This document shows positions 1 through 11,600 of a DNA stretch of 64,000 nucleotides, one piece after another. Below the pieces are notes generated by a model, which did not search any database, had not been told where the DNA came from, and saw nothing but the letters and a program-made list of their open reading frames with translations. Both the position numbers and the translations under genes were made by a program. The DNA comes from Elmis aenea (taxonomy: Eukaryota; Arthropoda; Insecta; Coleoptera; Elmidae). The stretch spans positions 63,698,108-63,762,107 of the forward strand of contig OX393577.1 in assembly GCA_947652605.1 (NCBI GenBank). The letters run 5' to 3'. The stretch's first letter is position 1. Each line of letters begins with the position of its first letter.

Positions 1-229
1 GTAACCAGATAATAAATTATTTTAATTGCCTTGTTTCGCGTAGGTGCTACAATATAATCTTATTTTATTTTTCCATATTTCATGTTCGAAAAAAACTCGA
101 AGTAAACAAATTTTCCAAAGATTTACTCACGTGATATTCAAACAGCAATTGGTGAGGTGTTTTTTTTTTTGTCACATAACTGTTGAGATAAAGTTAGGCA
201 AGTCGCAACTTTAAATGCATAATCTAGGG

Positions 230-430
230 CAGCGGTTTCCAAACTTTTATGGTTGCGCACCCTTACTTAGCTGTAGCGATTCTTAATTTTCATGGGGTTA
301 GATAAACCCCACCTTAACATTTACGGGTTAAATTTTAGTATAGTCTGCTTTTCCTGAAAACTTGCAACCAAGCGCTTTGTAGAAATTCACTACGAATCCA
401 TTTCTAGCATTCCCAGCATTTTCACTTTTT
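230..430 (+). mobile_element. hAT-like terminus (one end only)
   Basis: The bases from 230 read CAGCGGTTTCCAAACTTTTA, followed by a GCGCACCC block. This is the form of the left terminal inverted repeat of many animal hAT elements (CAG-GGTT-CCAAACTTT). I found no matching inverted end downstream, so only a solo or truncated end is present and the right limit is arbitrary. No transposase coding is visible. Confidence 0.4.
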
Positions 431-1429
431 CTCCTTAAAAAAAGCTCAATTTGCGGTTATTTACGGTTTAAACTATAGCGTATACCGTTGAAGTGAATCC
501 TTCCCACCACAAGAAAACCCATTAAACTTTTTCAATAGATTGAAAGAAAATTTCCTATTATCTCAAAGATATATTTCTACCGCATCCTGCAATATCAGAA
601 ATAGTTTTCGTTGTAGCAGGAATCGCTTTTATTTGTCAAGTGTTCGGTGTCACGATCCAAACAAAGTTTTGCACGATGGTGTTTGATTGTTTCAGCTCGT
701 TAAATAAACAAATGAAACAAATTTACGTGACAGGTGAATATTTCCATGCGGTGCTCATCTAGGACTGCAATTAACAAACCGTGGCGAATCACAGAGCCAC
801 GTTGTGACAAACGAGCTATTAACACTAATGCCCTGACAACTGGAAATACATGAACTTTTGTTAGGCAATTACGTTAGACAATTGTTTACACTGAATATAG
901 GGCATAGTTTGTGAGCTCTTTAAAATTATATTGCGTTTTTTTGCACACGTTTTGATATATTTTCAAGTTTAACACAAATTTTATTATCTTGATTGTTTTT
1001 GTTGAAGTGGTGTGCAGTTCTATACATTAAACTGTTTGAATAAGGGTTCATAAAATAAACATTCACAACTTTTCACGTTGTTTCTTTGTAACCCATGCCA
1101 ATTTTTTATTATTTTCCTGGTTTTACATTTGACTGGGGACTTTTTTAATCAGCGTTTTTTTGTGTACTGCCATGAATTTGTTATGTCAACTCGGAAAAAA
1201 AAATAGTCACAATTTCTTACTTTATATTGTAGCAAAATTTTAGTTGTTAATTAGCAAAGTTGTTGCACTTTAAGTTTGCAAAACTTACTAGTTTTCGCGA
1301 TACTGTGTTCGTTTGGGTGCATGTATAATTTTAGTATGTTGATGTTCATGTAATAGATAATGTACACTGGTAATAACACGAGTTTTTAATATTTCCGCTA
1401 CAATATTTTATGAATTATATTGCTTTTTC
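431..1429. other. AT-rich DNA with no gene seen
   Basis: No long reading frame and no recognised repeat. The part from about 630 to 900 is less AT-rich and lacks the low-complexity runs of its surroundings, so it may be single-copy DNA. Nothing assigns it a function. Confidence 0.5.
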
Positions 1430-1942
1430 TAAAGAAGAAGGCATTTTTAGCACTAAGTTAAAAATTCTACACATTGTACCATTTCTTACCAACCAAATAC
1501 AAGTGTCCCAACAATTAAACTTTGGCAGGTATTGAAGAACAATATATACTAATAAACGATGTACAGAATATGTATGGAAACATGACCAGTCCAGTAAAAT
1601 CGGGACTAAAAGTATCACAGACAATAAAAGCCACGAAAGGTTGAGCCAGGGCTGCACCTACATTGTTTAAGATCTATTTAGGAGTCTTGAAAAATTGTAA
1701 GAAAAAGTGCAAACCTATGGGTGTAGCTATGGGAGCAAAAAGGATATACAGGGTGTTTCTTAAACATTGCGTAAAAAACTTGGGAGATGATTCCTTATCG
1801 AAAATTAAGGGGGGTCTTTTATATAAAATGTTTTCCTTAAACGTCTCCTTTCCGAGTTACACCCCCCTAAAAGGGAGCGGTAAAATCAGGTTTTTATTTA
1901 ATTTTTCAAATTTGGATAAATGTAGGAGAATGATATTTGGTA

Positions 1943-2797
1943 GGGTAAGTCCAGGATAGATGATGCCCCACCGGCGAAGATGCCCCATCAAAATAATTTC
2001 GTTATTAACGGACAGGTTGCGCTGGCTTTTTAAGGGTTGGTTTGTATTGCGTATGTGATTGTGTGCAGTGCTAATTTTTTTTAAAAAACCTTATTCGGGC
2101 AAGTTATTGGCAAAAATTCATTTTTAGAGCTTCACAAAATTTATCACTATGGTTTGCTTGTACACGCATATCATGATAAAGTACTTTTATCATTGTTTTT
2201 GTGGTGCAATACATTTAGGCATACAATAGGTTAGTGTTCGTGCCAAAGTACATATTCTGGCGCAAAATTTAAATTTGATATTTGGCTGGGGCATCTATAC
2301 CGGACGATCGGGGAAGATGCCCTACATGTGTTGGGTGTGGGGAAATGTACACAAACACAAAATGGATTGATGAGTGGGTTCAGTGCATGCACTGCAACAA
2401 ATGGTCCCATGAATGCTGTTCTAAATATGAAAATCTTTGTAATTTGTGTGGAAAAATACTGACATTAAAAAAGAAATAAGTACTTAATTGTTAATATGTT
2501 TACTAAACATTTAGTTTCTGTTTATTTATTCGTAATTACATAATATTTTCATAGGGGCATCTATACCTATACTAGTGGGGCATCTTTGCCCGACAATTTG
2601 ATGAAGATGGCAAATGCTCATATTTTAAGTTTTTAATTTTTCGAGTCATATAAGTTTATAACAGTGTAAATTTTCATGTTTAAATAAAATAATATACATA
2701 GAGTTGTCATACAACGTAGTTACAACCATAGTTTTTACTCCTTTGTCTAGAAAATATTAGCATCTAAAAAGGTGGGGCATCTATCCCGGACTTACCC
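1943..2797 (+). mobile_element. Pogo-like element with GGGTAAGTCC ends
   Basis: Terminal inverted repeats start GGGTAAGTCC(A/G)GGATAGATG and end as the reverse complement, flanked by TA at 1941-1942 and 2798-2799. The site is occupied only in the left arm of element A. The same position in the right arm of A is uninterrupted (TTGGTAGATGTTTTATA), so the insertion is directly dated as younger than A. Internal copies of GGGGCATCTATACC near 2287 and 2553 look like subterminal transposase sites. The element is 855 bp and keeps only a short zinc-finger coding remnant, so it is non-autonomous. Confidence 0.85.
2282..2479 (+). pseudogene. C-terminal PHD-like zinc finger of a pogo-like transposase
   Basis: About 65 codons are open, beginning at a TTG and not at an ATG, so this is a retained 3' piece and not a complete gene. 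It contains CVGCGEMYTNTK, then DEWVQCMHCNKWSHECC, then LCNLCGK. That is a C-x2-C, C-x2-C, H-x2-C, C-x2-C metal-binding pattern with the W before the second Cys pair, as in PHD-type fingers found at the C-terminus of many insect Tigger/pogo transposases. The DNA-binding and DDE domains are absent. It lies inside the GGGTAAGTCC element and on the same strand sense, which supports its origin in that transposon. Confidence 0.7.
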
Positions 2798-4080
2798 TAG
2801 ATGTTTTATAGGAGTACTTATTACGAGGTTTCCCATAATAATATTTTCAATCATCTCCCATCTTCACAGGAGGCTGAAAAGTGCGACCCCTGTTGATTTT
2901 TTTATCAGAACTTTTTGGTTGGTTGAAATTTTACAATGTAATGTTCTTTTAGAAAGCTTGATTTATTTAGAAACTTTTTTTATTCCTTAGTTTTTCTCGT
3001 AAAACCTACCGTTTTTAAGTAAAAAATTATGTAAGTAAACATGCACCATTAAATAATCCAGTATAAAAGGATTCATTTTGGTGGTTACAATGGTTTGTTT
3101 CTGTTTATATTTCAACCCACCAAAAAGTTCTGATTAAAAAAAACAACAGGGCACTTTTTAGCTTCCTGTGAAGGTGGAAGATGATTGAAAATATTACTAT
3201 GGGAAACCTTTTAATAAATATAAAACATCTACCAAGTATCATTCTCCTACATTTATCCAAATTTGAGAAATAAAATAAAAACCTAATTTTACCGCTACAT
3301 TGTGAGGGGTGTAACTCCGAAAGGAAATGTCTATGGAAAAAAAATATATGAAAGAGCCCCCTTAATTTTCGATTAGGAATCACCACCTGAATTTTTTCGC
3401 AATATTTAAGAAACACCCTGTATAGCTTGCATTTTGCTGATGACCAAGTTATCTTGACGGAAGATGAGATAGATACATACATACAATGCATGCTACGCAA
3501 GCTAAATAAAGAATATAAGTGGAAACTGATAGTTGTCAATACATCTAAAACTGAATACTTGGTACTTTGAAAAACGGTACAAAATTTTTAGCTGATGGCA
3601 CAGAAATTAAAAACGCAAGTTAAGTGTGAAACTATTAGATGACGACTACAATGAACAAGAAATATGTAGCAGAATTGCGTAAGGTAACGCGGCCATACGG
3701 CAACTGCATGGTATACTCTGGAATAAGAACATAACCAGAAACACAAAAATAAGAATAGGTATATAAAATTATTGTAGAAAGTCTATTTGTCGATCAGAGC
3801 TTCTTAGATACAGGCGATGGGGATGAACTATTGGAGAAGATGTCGACTCACTAAGAAGGGTAGGGTAACAAATACTAAAATTAGAGAAAAAATGCGAATT
3901 AATTTGATATAAAAGATACCACTGAAGCCAAAAGATTAAAATGGTACGGACATGTTCAGAGAATAAATGAAACACAATGACCAAGTAAAATATTTAAAAA
4001 AAAAAAACAGAAGAAAAATGTCCAAGAGAACATGGAACAAGAGTGGGAAGAAGAAAAGGAATCTAAAGGTCCTTAATAGA

Positions 4081-7000
4081 TTAAACATAAAATAAATAGT
4101 AGCTTTGAAGAATTATGTATGATACTTTTAAATAAACTTAAATAAAAAGTTTGTCGAAATCGCTCAAATAAAAAAGTTGCAACAACACTTTGTAATTTAC
4201 CACTTGTTTTGGGACATGCGGTATATTTAATTCAGTCCAATAAAATCCAGATCTCGCCTTATCCTGGCACTGCCTTTCACCCTTCTAATACTGGACCTAT
4301 CATTTCGTGTCTAATCTACGCTTTTATCTTTAACTATGCCGAAGTTTAATGCGGCTAAGGTTAAAATGTATAAAAGTAATTTATTGCCGCAGTTATTTCA
4401 CTTAATATTGCTATTTCGCTAAACGCCGTCGCTTCTTCAACGCAACTTCTGATGTTTTAATCTAAATTGGAAACTTTCCGAATCTGAACATAAACTTGTT
4501 AACTAAAAACAGAACGTCAGTCGTATAATACACGAATAATGCAGGCGTTTTTGTGTTTCAAGTATTTCCGTTGTTCGTTATGTCGCATGTGGTGTCTGTG
4601 TTTAGCTTCTTGGCTTTGATTAAAATTTTTAAGATAACACTAATTCATCGGCTGTTTATAATTTAATATTCCGTGTCTCGTTTAAGCTGTTCGGTTATCG
4701 AATTATTTTGGCGAATTAAATGTTTACTAAATATACGAATTACATCAGTGCGATTCAGAATGTGTTATCTTGTATTGCTTGGCATAATATAACGCCCATG
4801 CATGGAAATAAATCAGCGAGCCAAGACAGGCGCATAATTAAAAGCAAATGAAATTATAAACGTTTACTTCGGCTCAGAAAAAATGACATAATAGTCAACC
4901 AGTGTTGGCTGTCAATGAATTATTAAATGAGCGACTAATTAGTACAGTTTGTCATACTTAATTGCGTACTCATTGGCGAAATTTAGTGCCTAATTTTGTT
5001 TGTTGTAGCTACTACAGAATTTCTGCTCTATTTGGTGTTGCGAGTGTGGGCTTTTAGGTATTTTTTTCGGTTATGCGCAGTTCATATTTGGATGGTGTTT
5101 TGCATTAAATATATTTGCAAATTTATGCATGTTTTATTGTCGGCAATAAAGATTGTGATTAAGATTGTTCGTGTTTTTTAGAGGATGATGACAATGTGTT
5201 GATATTTGTTGATTTATTTTAAAATATGACTATCGGTTCACCTCCGCAGATTTTATGATTGGTTATGTCACAGATTTATAAAAGAAAGTTATTGCTTATG
5301 TGCGGTATTGTACTATGCATACTTATGCAGGCTTTAATAATTAAAGTCACAGTAGCAAAAAAAAAGGATCACAGTTTTGCTTCAAATAGGAATTCGTCTG
5401 GTATTTTGCACAAAATTTTGTTAGTAAAAAATATTGAAGTAGTAATTGTTTTTATGTCGAAAATTTTATGAATGTTTGAAAATTTTTGTCATAGTTTTGG
5501 CATTATTTAAAGAATACTTAATTTTAAAAAGTAAAATTAATGAAGCTAATGTTTATTAAAAGCTTAATACACAAGATGTTTCGAAAATTTTTGTTGTCAG
5601 TCAGGTTAATGCTAGAAGAATTGCGTACTCACTTTTTGAATGGACCCAATTGTTTCGTTCAAGTTTAATGAAATTTTGAGATAATAGGTTTTGTTAGGTT
5701 TTAGTTTGTAATCGAAAATTGTGCAATCCAATCAATAAGTAACAGTTATACGCTGTCTCATCATTTTCTTTGCATAGAAGTGTATTAGCAATTATTATAA
5801 CACTCACAACAAAAACAAAAAAATGCTAATAGCAGAAGAATTTTACGCCATAAATTTTAATTGAGCATTACAAGTAGGTTAAGCTCGTGGATAACTTTGT
5901 AAATAATTAAGTAACTACTGTACGAATAGTTAACGTGGTATATTTTTACATTGTACTTAGTAACTGCCTGTAATTACACAAGAAGTTCTTTTGAAATTAA
6001 ATTTTAAATACGTAATAAAAAAGGGGATGGTTAAAACTGGTACTCTTTAATACTTATTTTGATTCTTGCTAATAATTGGTACTTCCGGTAACTGGCAATA
6101 TACCTTTAATTACGTAATTATTAAGTTAAAACTGTGTAAAGTTATATTCGAGTAATGTTTTTATAATGTTCTTAGGGTGTAAATTGAAACGAAGCGTTTA
6201 TATTGTTACCAATAGAAGAAATATATTGTTTATAATAATGTCCTAGTCTGTTTAAATCAGGATCAGTAGTTCTTGTGTCGGGTTACTCGCTCGTAAAGGC
6301 ACTGATAATAAAAGTTACTAAGTTTAAATAATCCTGTTGAATTCCTAGTATTTTTTTAAATTAAAGAGTTTGTATTCAGTGTAAACCGTATATTTTTTGT
6401 TTTAAATCAAACAATAATGAAGTGGAAATGTTTTTAAGTACATTGATCATTACAATAACATATTTATTAGTGTACATACGCTAATTTATAATTTTTTGAA
6501 CTTGAAGCAAAATGAAATTTACATCTTGTTAATTAAGTAATTTGCTAACAAATATAATTACGCTAATTTTTTTCGAAGGTATTGAGGCTAAAATGTTGAA
6601 CTTTAGTTACCAGAAAATTGCTATGTACATTAATTGCGTTTATAATTCATAGTTTTATAATTAAGTATTAATTAAAAACCAATCTTCCAGTAGCGATTGG
6701 AGATAAATCTTGATTACAAAACTTTTAGCTACCTCTATGAACTTATATTTTCTTCAAAATGTAATTTAGAAACTCTTTAAACCCGAGTTTAAATTTGAAA
6801 TAAGTTTAAGGTTCCACGCTAAGAACTTGCAATAACTGCAATACCAGATCAAGACATTTTAACCTTTCACATATTATTTTGCATAATTTGTTAATATTTC
6901 GAACTTAATCGCATTCTATAAAATAAGTTTTAAAAAAATAACACAATGCAAGCTGAAAACTAATTAGTGTGACCTTTGTGCTTCTATCAAATTCGTTTAT

Positions 7001-7670
7001 TAATAAATGCACGAACATAAAAGACATTCGATAAGGATTGCTGTATGTATGTATACAAAAGTCAATTTAATTAAGATACTATGACGTGGGTGTGTTTTCA
7101 CTGTAAAAGTAATTACGAAAAATTCCAGACCTGACTTTTAATACAATATTTGTTTTGTTAGAAGCAGGAACGATAAAAGATGAATGTTGGGTAGCTATTT
7201 ATAAATGGAATAGAACCTGTTTGTCCGTTACACATTGCAGAAGGTAGTATAACGAAGAAAGTATTAATTAATAATAATAAATTTTAGTTACAGCCATTTA
7301 GGAAGATTTATGTCCCTATGATTTAGAACTGATTTAAATTGTGTAGTGTTACATAAGGTAGCACTTTTAAACCTCAATTTTTGAAATAGTTGCAGTAAAA
7401 AATGCTTGTAAAGCAGAGGAATAAACTTAAAGTGTACAGCTTAATTAATACAAACAGAAAGTTCAAAATTTTGTATTTTTTAACGTTGAAGAACAAGTAC
7501 TTAAACTGTACCTACCTATATTTCATTGCAGACGTGCTGAACTGCTTAGGTTAGTTTTAATGTGGGGATTTTTGTGTTTCATAAATATGTAACTTGATTA
7601 TCTATACACTTATATTATCTTTTGAGATATTTCTTAGCGATTTTTTTGCCAGTGGCAGGAACCTAAAGCT
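4081..7670. other. Long AT-rich region with no gene seen
   Basis: No coding frame longer than about 70 codons and no recognised transposon. The part at about 4380-5000 is more balanced in base composition and free of simple repeats, which would fit single-copy or conserved non-coding DNA. From 5200 to 7650 it is dense AT with TAATTA-type words and no visible structure. Confidence 0.5.
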
Positions 7671-7940
7671 GCGTTCACATAGACAAGTATTGTATTGTAT
7701 TGTAGCGTAAGCAGTTAAGTATACGAATATCAAATGCTAGCGTTCACATAAGCAAAGTAGTGGAATTGCCTTGCAAGCCGCGTTGCTAGACCTTGCAAAC
7801 TCCAAGCTTCTTGCAATACCCCATAACAAGAACCAATCACAGTGATCTACGGATTAACTCTGCGTATGCGCAATGGGAATCGCCATTAGTGTACAAGTAG
7901 CTGGCGCTGCCACTATAATACCTCTATGTGAACGCTACTC
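7671..7940. repeat. Possible short MITE with GCGTTCACATAG inverted ends
   Basis: GCGTTCACATAG near 7672 is mirrored by CTATGTGAACGC near 7924, and a direct copy GCGTTCACATA lies near 7741. Short tandem TATTG units follow the left end. The layout resembles a small MITE, but I could not define a target duplication. Confidence 0.35.
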
Positions 7941-9757
7941 TTACAATACTCAGCAACTTGCAATTTTCTGCTTTTCGCAATATTTTTAGAACGAACTTAT
8001 AAGCAAATTTTTCGCGATACTAGTAAAATAAAATCAAATTCCTCGCAAAACAGTTACGAAGAAAAGTCAGAAGACACTTTTTGTGTATAATAAAAAGCTG
8101 TACCCAAAAACAAGTTTGAGTTTGATTTTGAACTGGGCCGTACTAGTTTTTTATAAAATTTATTGTAACTCAACCCTCACAACTCCGCCACTGGTTGCTT
8201 GTGGGGCTTGACATTCTCGCAAAATGTGGAAACCTGTCAGGCGGGGCTGTATACCAAATTTGGTTTAAATATATCTACTGATTGGGAAACGATTAAAATT
8301 TATCTATATTTTTTTCGAAAATTTCAACACCCCGTATCTTTAAAATGAAGCGTTTATGGACCAATGTTGATATGAAATATTCGCTTTGAAATAAGTTTTT
8401 GTATCGACTGTTAAAGTCCTGCTACAAAAAGTGTATAATGGTGTCTAAAAATGGTGATTTATCTTATCAATTTTTGACACATTTTTTGTTGATAAAATAC
8501 ACAACCGATTTCAGTGTGTTCCTAATAACACCACCAAGGCAAATGTTACAATAAATATTTAGTTGTTTATTGTTTTAACATTCGATAGGTGATAAACTTA
8601 CTCGTGTAAACTGATAACGAAATTCCACAATTTTGATGTGGTTGTAAATTTTTACAGCGATAATAATTTTTTGCATTTTATATATAACATTTTGCGATAT
8701 CAGTTTCGCCATAGACGTAAGTTTTTTTAAGCTCAACTATATTTAGTTTCATTGGTGTGTAATTTATGTGAGGCTGTTTATTTTAAAAGTTTCCCATACG
8801 TTATAGTTTTATTGTCGTATCTTAAAAATTTGACAAGATAAGTGCAAAAAATGCGACAATCAATTTGTGCTGAGTTATTCGAAATAAGATTTATATAGCC
8901 CCAGCTGTTTGTAAATGTATCTTTAATTAAATTTGTTACTTTCACTACGTTTTTCCTAGCTAGATTGTGAAGTAATATTTTAAATTTAAAGTAAATTTTC
9001 AGTCAGATTTTGAAGGACGAATATCCTTTTTTTTATGTTGCTGTTAGTTCTTATTGCTTCATCTGTGTGTTTAAATTTTTGACTTACCTATTGATGAAAT
9101 AGGTGCGTACAAGAAGAGGCCTTACCTAATAAAATACTTCTTTTTTGAAATTTTTGCTCATGCACATTAGCTAATCAACTTTTTCGTTCACTTTCAGCTG
9201 TTAACAAAAGAAGTTAAAGGATAGATATTCGATTGTTTGAAACTTGAAAGCCGGCATTTGTTCGAATGATAAAGTCTGCAAAGTGTCATCTACTTCTATT
9301 AAACACGAGTGCCTTGCTTCAGACTTGATTCGCGAAACGGAAAAGCGTAAAGAAAATCATATGCTCCAGCGCTTCATCTTTCTTTCTCTGTTTCCAAATT
9401 TGCGAACAAAAAATGAACTTTAATATTTTTGTATATTTTTTATATTAGTTTCTCTTTGTACTGTAATACTAAATTTTAAATTTTGTGATATTGGCAAGAC
9501 ACCAACCAATCTTGTAGGATTGTAGTCGTTATCTCTAAATTTGATTTTTGTCAATAGTTGTATCTGTTGAGGATTGTTACTTGCAACCAGGGACCTGACA
9601 TAATTTTGTTGTTTCGGTTTACTTCCTCTGAAACCAGAGTTAATTCGTCGTGTTTGGTATCGTTTCAAATTTTTTAACCAAGTAACTTCATATACACTAT
9701 GTGCGAGCAATTTAAAAATGTCGTTTGTTAGTTTCTCTTCAGCATATTTTATTTATA
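7941..9757. other. AT-rich DNA with a weak repeat fragment
   Basis: No gene is recognised. Around 8240-8450 there is sequence in the style of the palindromic-element arms of this window (ACCCCGTATCTTTAAAATG), perhaps a solo half-element. An unassigned minus-strand frame at 9420-9710 is listed separately. Confidence 0.4.
9420..9710 (-). other. Unassigned open frame, possible exon or repeat remnant
   Basis: A 96-codon minus-strand frame with varied, hydrophilic composition, including GSKPKQQNYVRSLVASNNPQ and DNDYNPTRLVGVLPISQ. An AG after a short pyrimidine run (TGGTTTCAG) precedes GGAAGTAAACC on the minus strand, so part of it could be an exon. I do not recognise the product. It stops about 48 bp from palindromic element B, so it could equally be the edge of an old repeat. 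Chance is also possible in DNA of this composition. Confidence 0.2.
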
Positions 9758-10497
9758 CAGTGTGTCCAAAATGTATGAAATATGCTATATATCTCAGTAA
9801 ATATCCAGTTTAGGGAAAAATGTTTTGAATAAAAGTGGTTTGGTACTTAGTTTTCCACCATAAGACAAAATTAATTTTTTTTTTCGAATAACAAAAGCGC
9901 AATAAAAAACAATTGATTTTTTTAAATGGCAGGGTACCCCTTTATTATGCTCATTTGATAGAGAATTTTTCTCTTTTCAATGATAGGGTTACCTTAAAAA
10001 TAAAGTTTTATACCAAGAGCCGGAGAATATCGAAAATTTAAAGATCGTATTAGAGAAGAGATGAGGTCTATAACACCTAAAATGGTTTGGGGGAATGTTG
10101 TTAACAGGTTTAAAAACCGAGTTTATCATTGCCAAGCTGTAAATTGTAGATATCGTCAAAAAAATTTAGTTCTTATGATGTTTTTGTTGGAAATAAATAC
10201 TAATCAATTAAAATAATTTTTGCATTGTTCTCAAAAATTGCTTGAGTGAGGGTACTAAAATTTTGCATCATTGATAAGAGAAAAAAATTCTCTATCAAAT
10301 GAGTAGGTATAATTAGGGGTACCCTGTCATTTAAAAAAATTCAATTGTTTTTCATTGCGCTTTTGTTATTCGAAAAAAATATAATTTTGTATTATGTTGA
10401 AAAACTAAGTACCAAACAACTTTTATTTAAAACATTTCTCCCTAAAGTGAATATTTACTGAGATATATAGCATATTCCATACCTTTTGGACACACTG
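9758..10497. mobile_element. Palindromic TA-flanked element, CAGTGTGTCC ends (B)
   Basis: Ends CAGTGTGTCCAAAATG and its mirror lie between TA at 9756-9757 and 10498-10499. The arms are 227 bp (9758-9984) and 231 bp (10267-10497), about 85-90% identical by eye. The spacer of about 280 bp holds a transposase C-terminal remnant. The element is therefore a long-inverted-repeat, non-autonomous derivative of an IS630/Tc1/mariner-type transposon, and it provides the key link between the palindromes and a transposase family. Confidence 0.85.
10025..10216 (+). pseudogene. C-terminal tail of an IS630-type transposase inside element B
   Basis: An open frame of about 64 codons ends at TAA 10214-10216 and reads EYRKFKDRIREEMRSITPKM, then WGNVVNRFKNRVYHCQAVN. 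This matches the pattern I know from the C-terminal helical tail of insect DDE transposases of the IS630/mariner type: a run like LK-RIR-E---ITP-M followed by F--R---C and then G-HFEHLL. The closing G-HFEHLL block is degraded here to NCRYRQKNLVL. No catalytic domain is present. It sits exactly between the two inverted arms of B, so it was captured when the element collapsed. Confidence 0.7.
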
Positions 10498-10499
10498 TA

Positions 10500-10959
10500 G
10501 GTATATGTATTTTATTTATATACAAGAAGCGTGATGGCTTTTATAAATACCAATTATTGAGGCAAATTTTAAAACTAACATGTAAAATTTGGCTCTAACC
10601 CTTAAGTACCTACACATTCATGACATATTAATTAATTAATTATTTTGTACATCTGAAATTACTATGTGTGTAAAGTGTAACTTTTGCCCATTGTAACGTT
10701 AAACAACATATTATTATGTAGTTTTAAGCAAAATAATTTGTGAACTTTACTGAAATTTTTACCAGACTGTTTTCACAATATAGAAATTTTTACCAGACTG
10801 TTTTCACAATATAGGAACACTTGTTTTTCGAAAATTTGAGTTTTTGAACAATTTATACGGTAAATTTCTGGAAAAAGGGGTAAATTTTTAGCTTAAAATT
10901 GAAGTTGCAGCTCTATTTGTTCTTTTGTTTCAAAATTCATTGAAAAATTACAGCTTAGC
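10500..10959. other. AT-rich DNA with a short tandem duplication
   Basis: No gene. A 31-bp tandem duplication lies at 10752-10813 (listed separately), and there is an ATTAATTA run near 10630. Confidence 0.5.
10752..10813 (+). repeat. Perfect 31-bp tandem duplication
   Basis: The unit starting GAAATTTTTACCAGACTGTT is repeated twice without mismatch at 10752-10782 and 10783-10813. The identity of both copies suggests a recent replication-slippage event. Confidence 0.9.
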
Positions 10960-11600
10960 TCCATGGCCGACTTTAAAATATTTTAATTGCTTTAGTAATA
11001 TTAATAAAAATTGAGATAGCTCGAAAAATATTAATTTTAGGTATAGAACATACTGAATAATTTAATTCCCTACAAGAAAATGTAAAAATATACAAGGTGT
11101 TGTATTTAAGAAAATTAACTTATATATGTTTAAAGTTTACCGAATTGGACCGGGCGTAAAAAACACACTGTATAATATTTTTTAAATGTAGCTAGCGCAA
11201 AGTGTTAATTAATCTATTGTCAGTCTAATTTTTAGACGAAATTTTATTGCTTTTTTAAATAACTTAAATGTTAAAGACAATTGAAAGTGCAGTATTGCTC
11301 AAAAATTTCATAAAAATGTATATTTTACGAAAACGGTTGACTTTAGACCCATATAACCTTATACATTTTTAAAGTAAATTTTAAGGGGAATTCAAAAATG
11401 TAAAAATATACAGGGTGTTCTATTTAAAAAATTACATTTTTATATGTGCCGCTCAAGTAAGACACCCTGTATATTTGAAAATAATTTTAAATTATGTAGA
11501 ATATAGGTTCGCACAATATTTGTATTAAATATTTTTTGATATTTTCATTAATAACGGAGCTATCGAAGAATCTCAGGGTCGTGGTGCACCCTGTATACGC
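10960..11600 (+). repeat. Dispersed repeat family J, copy 1
   Basis: This block matches the reverse complement of 31130-31760. It shares GGCCGACTTTAAAATATT-type sequence at one end, an AATATTAATTTTAGGT block, ATTATACAGGG/CACTGTATAATATT in the middle and AAAACGGTTGACTTTAGACC. It closes in GTGCACCCTGTATAC. ACAGGGTGTT-like boxes recur inside it, so it belongs to the same broad CAGGGTG repeat world, but it is not a simple palindrome. Confidence 0.7.

Larger units (their letters stand above)
1749..3420. mobile_element. Palindromic TA-flanked element, CAGGGTGTTTC ends (A)
   Basis: The ends read CAGGGTGTTTCTTAAA and its reverse complement, with TA immediately outside at 1747-1748 and 3421-3422. The inverted arms are about 310-330 bp: 1749-1942 plus 2798-2930 on the left and 3111-3420 on the right, with a spacer of about 180 bp. 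Without its own internal insertion the element would be about 815 bp. The open frames in the two arms are mirror copies of the repeat and not genes. Target choice of TA and these ends fit the IS630/Tc1/mariner superfamily, but no transposase is seen inside this copy. Confidence 0.85.
1430..4080 (+). pseudogene. Decayed RTE-like LINE reverse transcriptase, split by two nested transposons
   Basis: Pieces of one reverse transcriptase read through on the plus strand with frameshifts and stops. A degraded FLD-QKAFD-VP region near 1480 is followed by GLSQGC near 1640, LFKIYLGVLKN from about 1661, and KRIY at 1739-1747. After the insertion come SLHFADDQVILTEDE (about 3423-3470, the catalytic F/YADD box) and NTSKTEYLVL (about 3538-3567). 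A tail near 3930-4070 has the RLKWYGHVQR motif found at the C-terminus of RTE-like LINEs. Removing the 1749-3420 element plus one TA restores KRIYSLHFADD in frame, which proves the two halves were contiguous. Both ORF1 and the endonuclease are missing. This is a dead, 5'-truncated copy. The clade call (RTE-like) is by motif style and less certain than the LINE call. Confidence 0.85.

Noticed and set aside
1415..1657. 80-codon minus-strand frame
   Set aside because: It is antisense to the degraded LINE reverse transcriptase.
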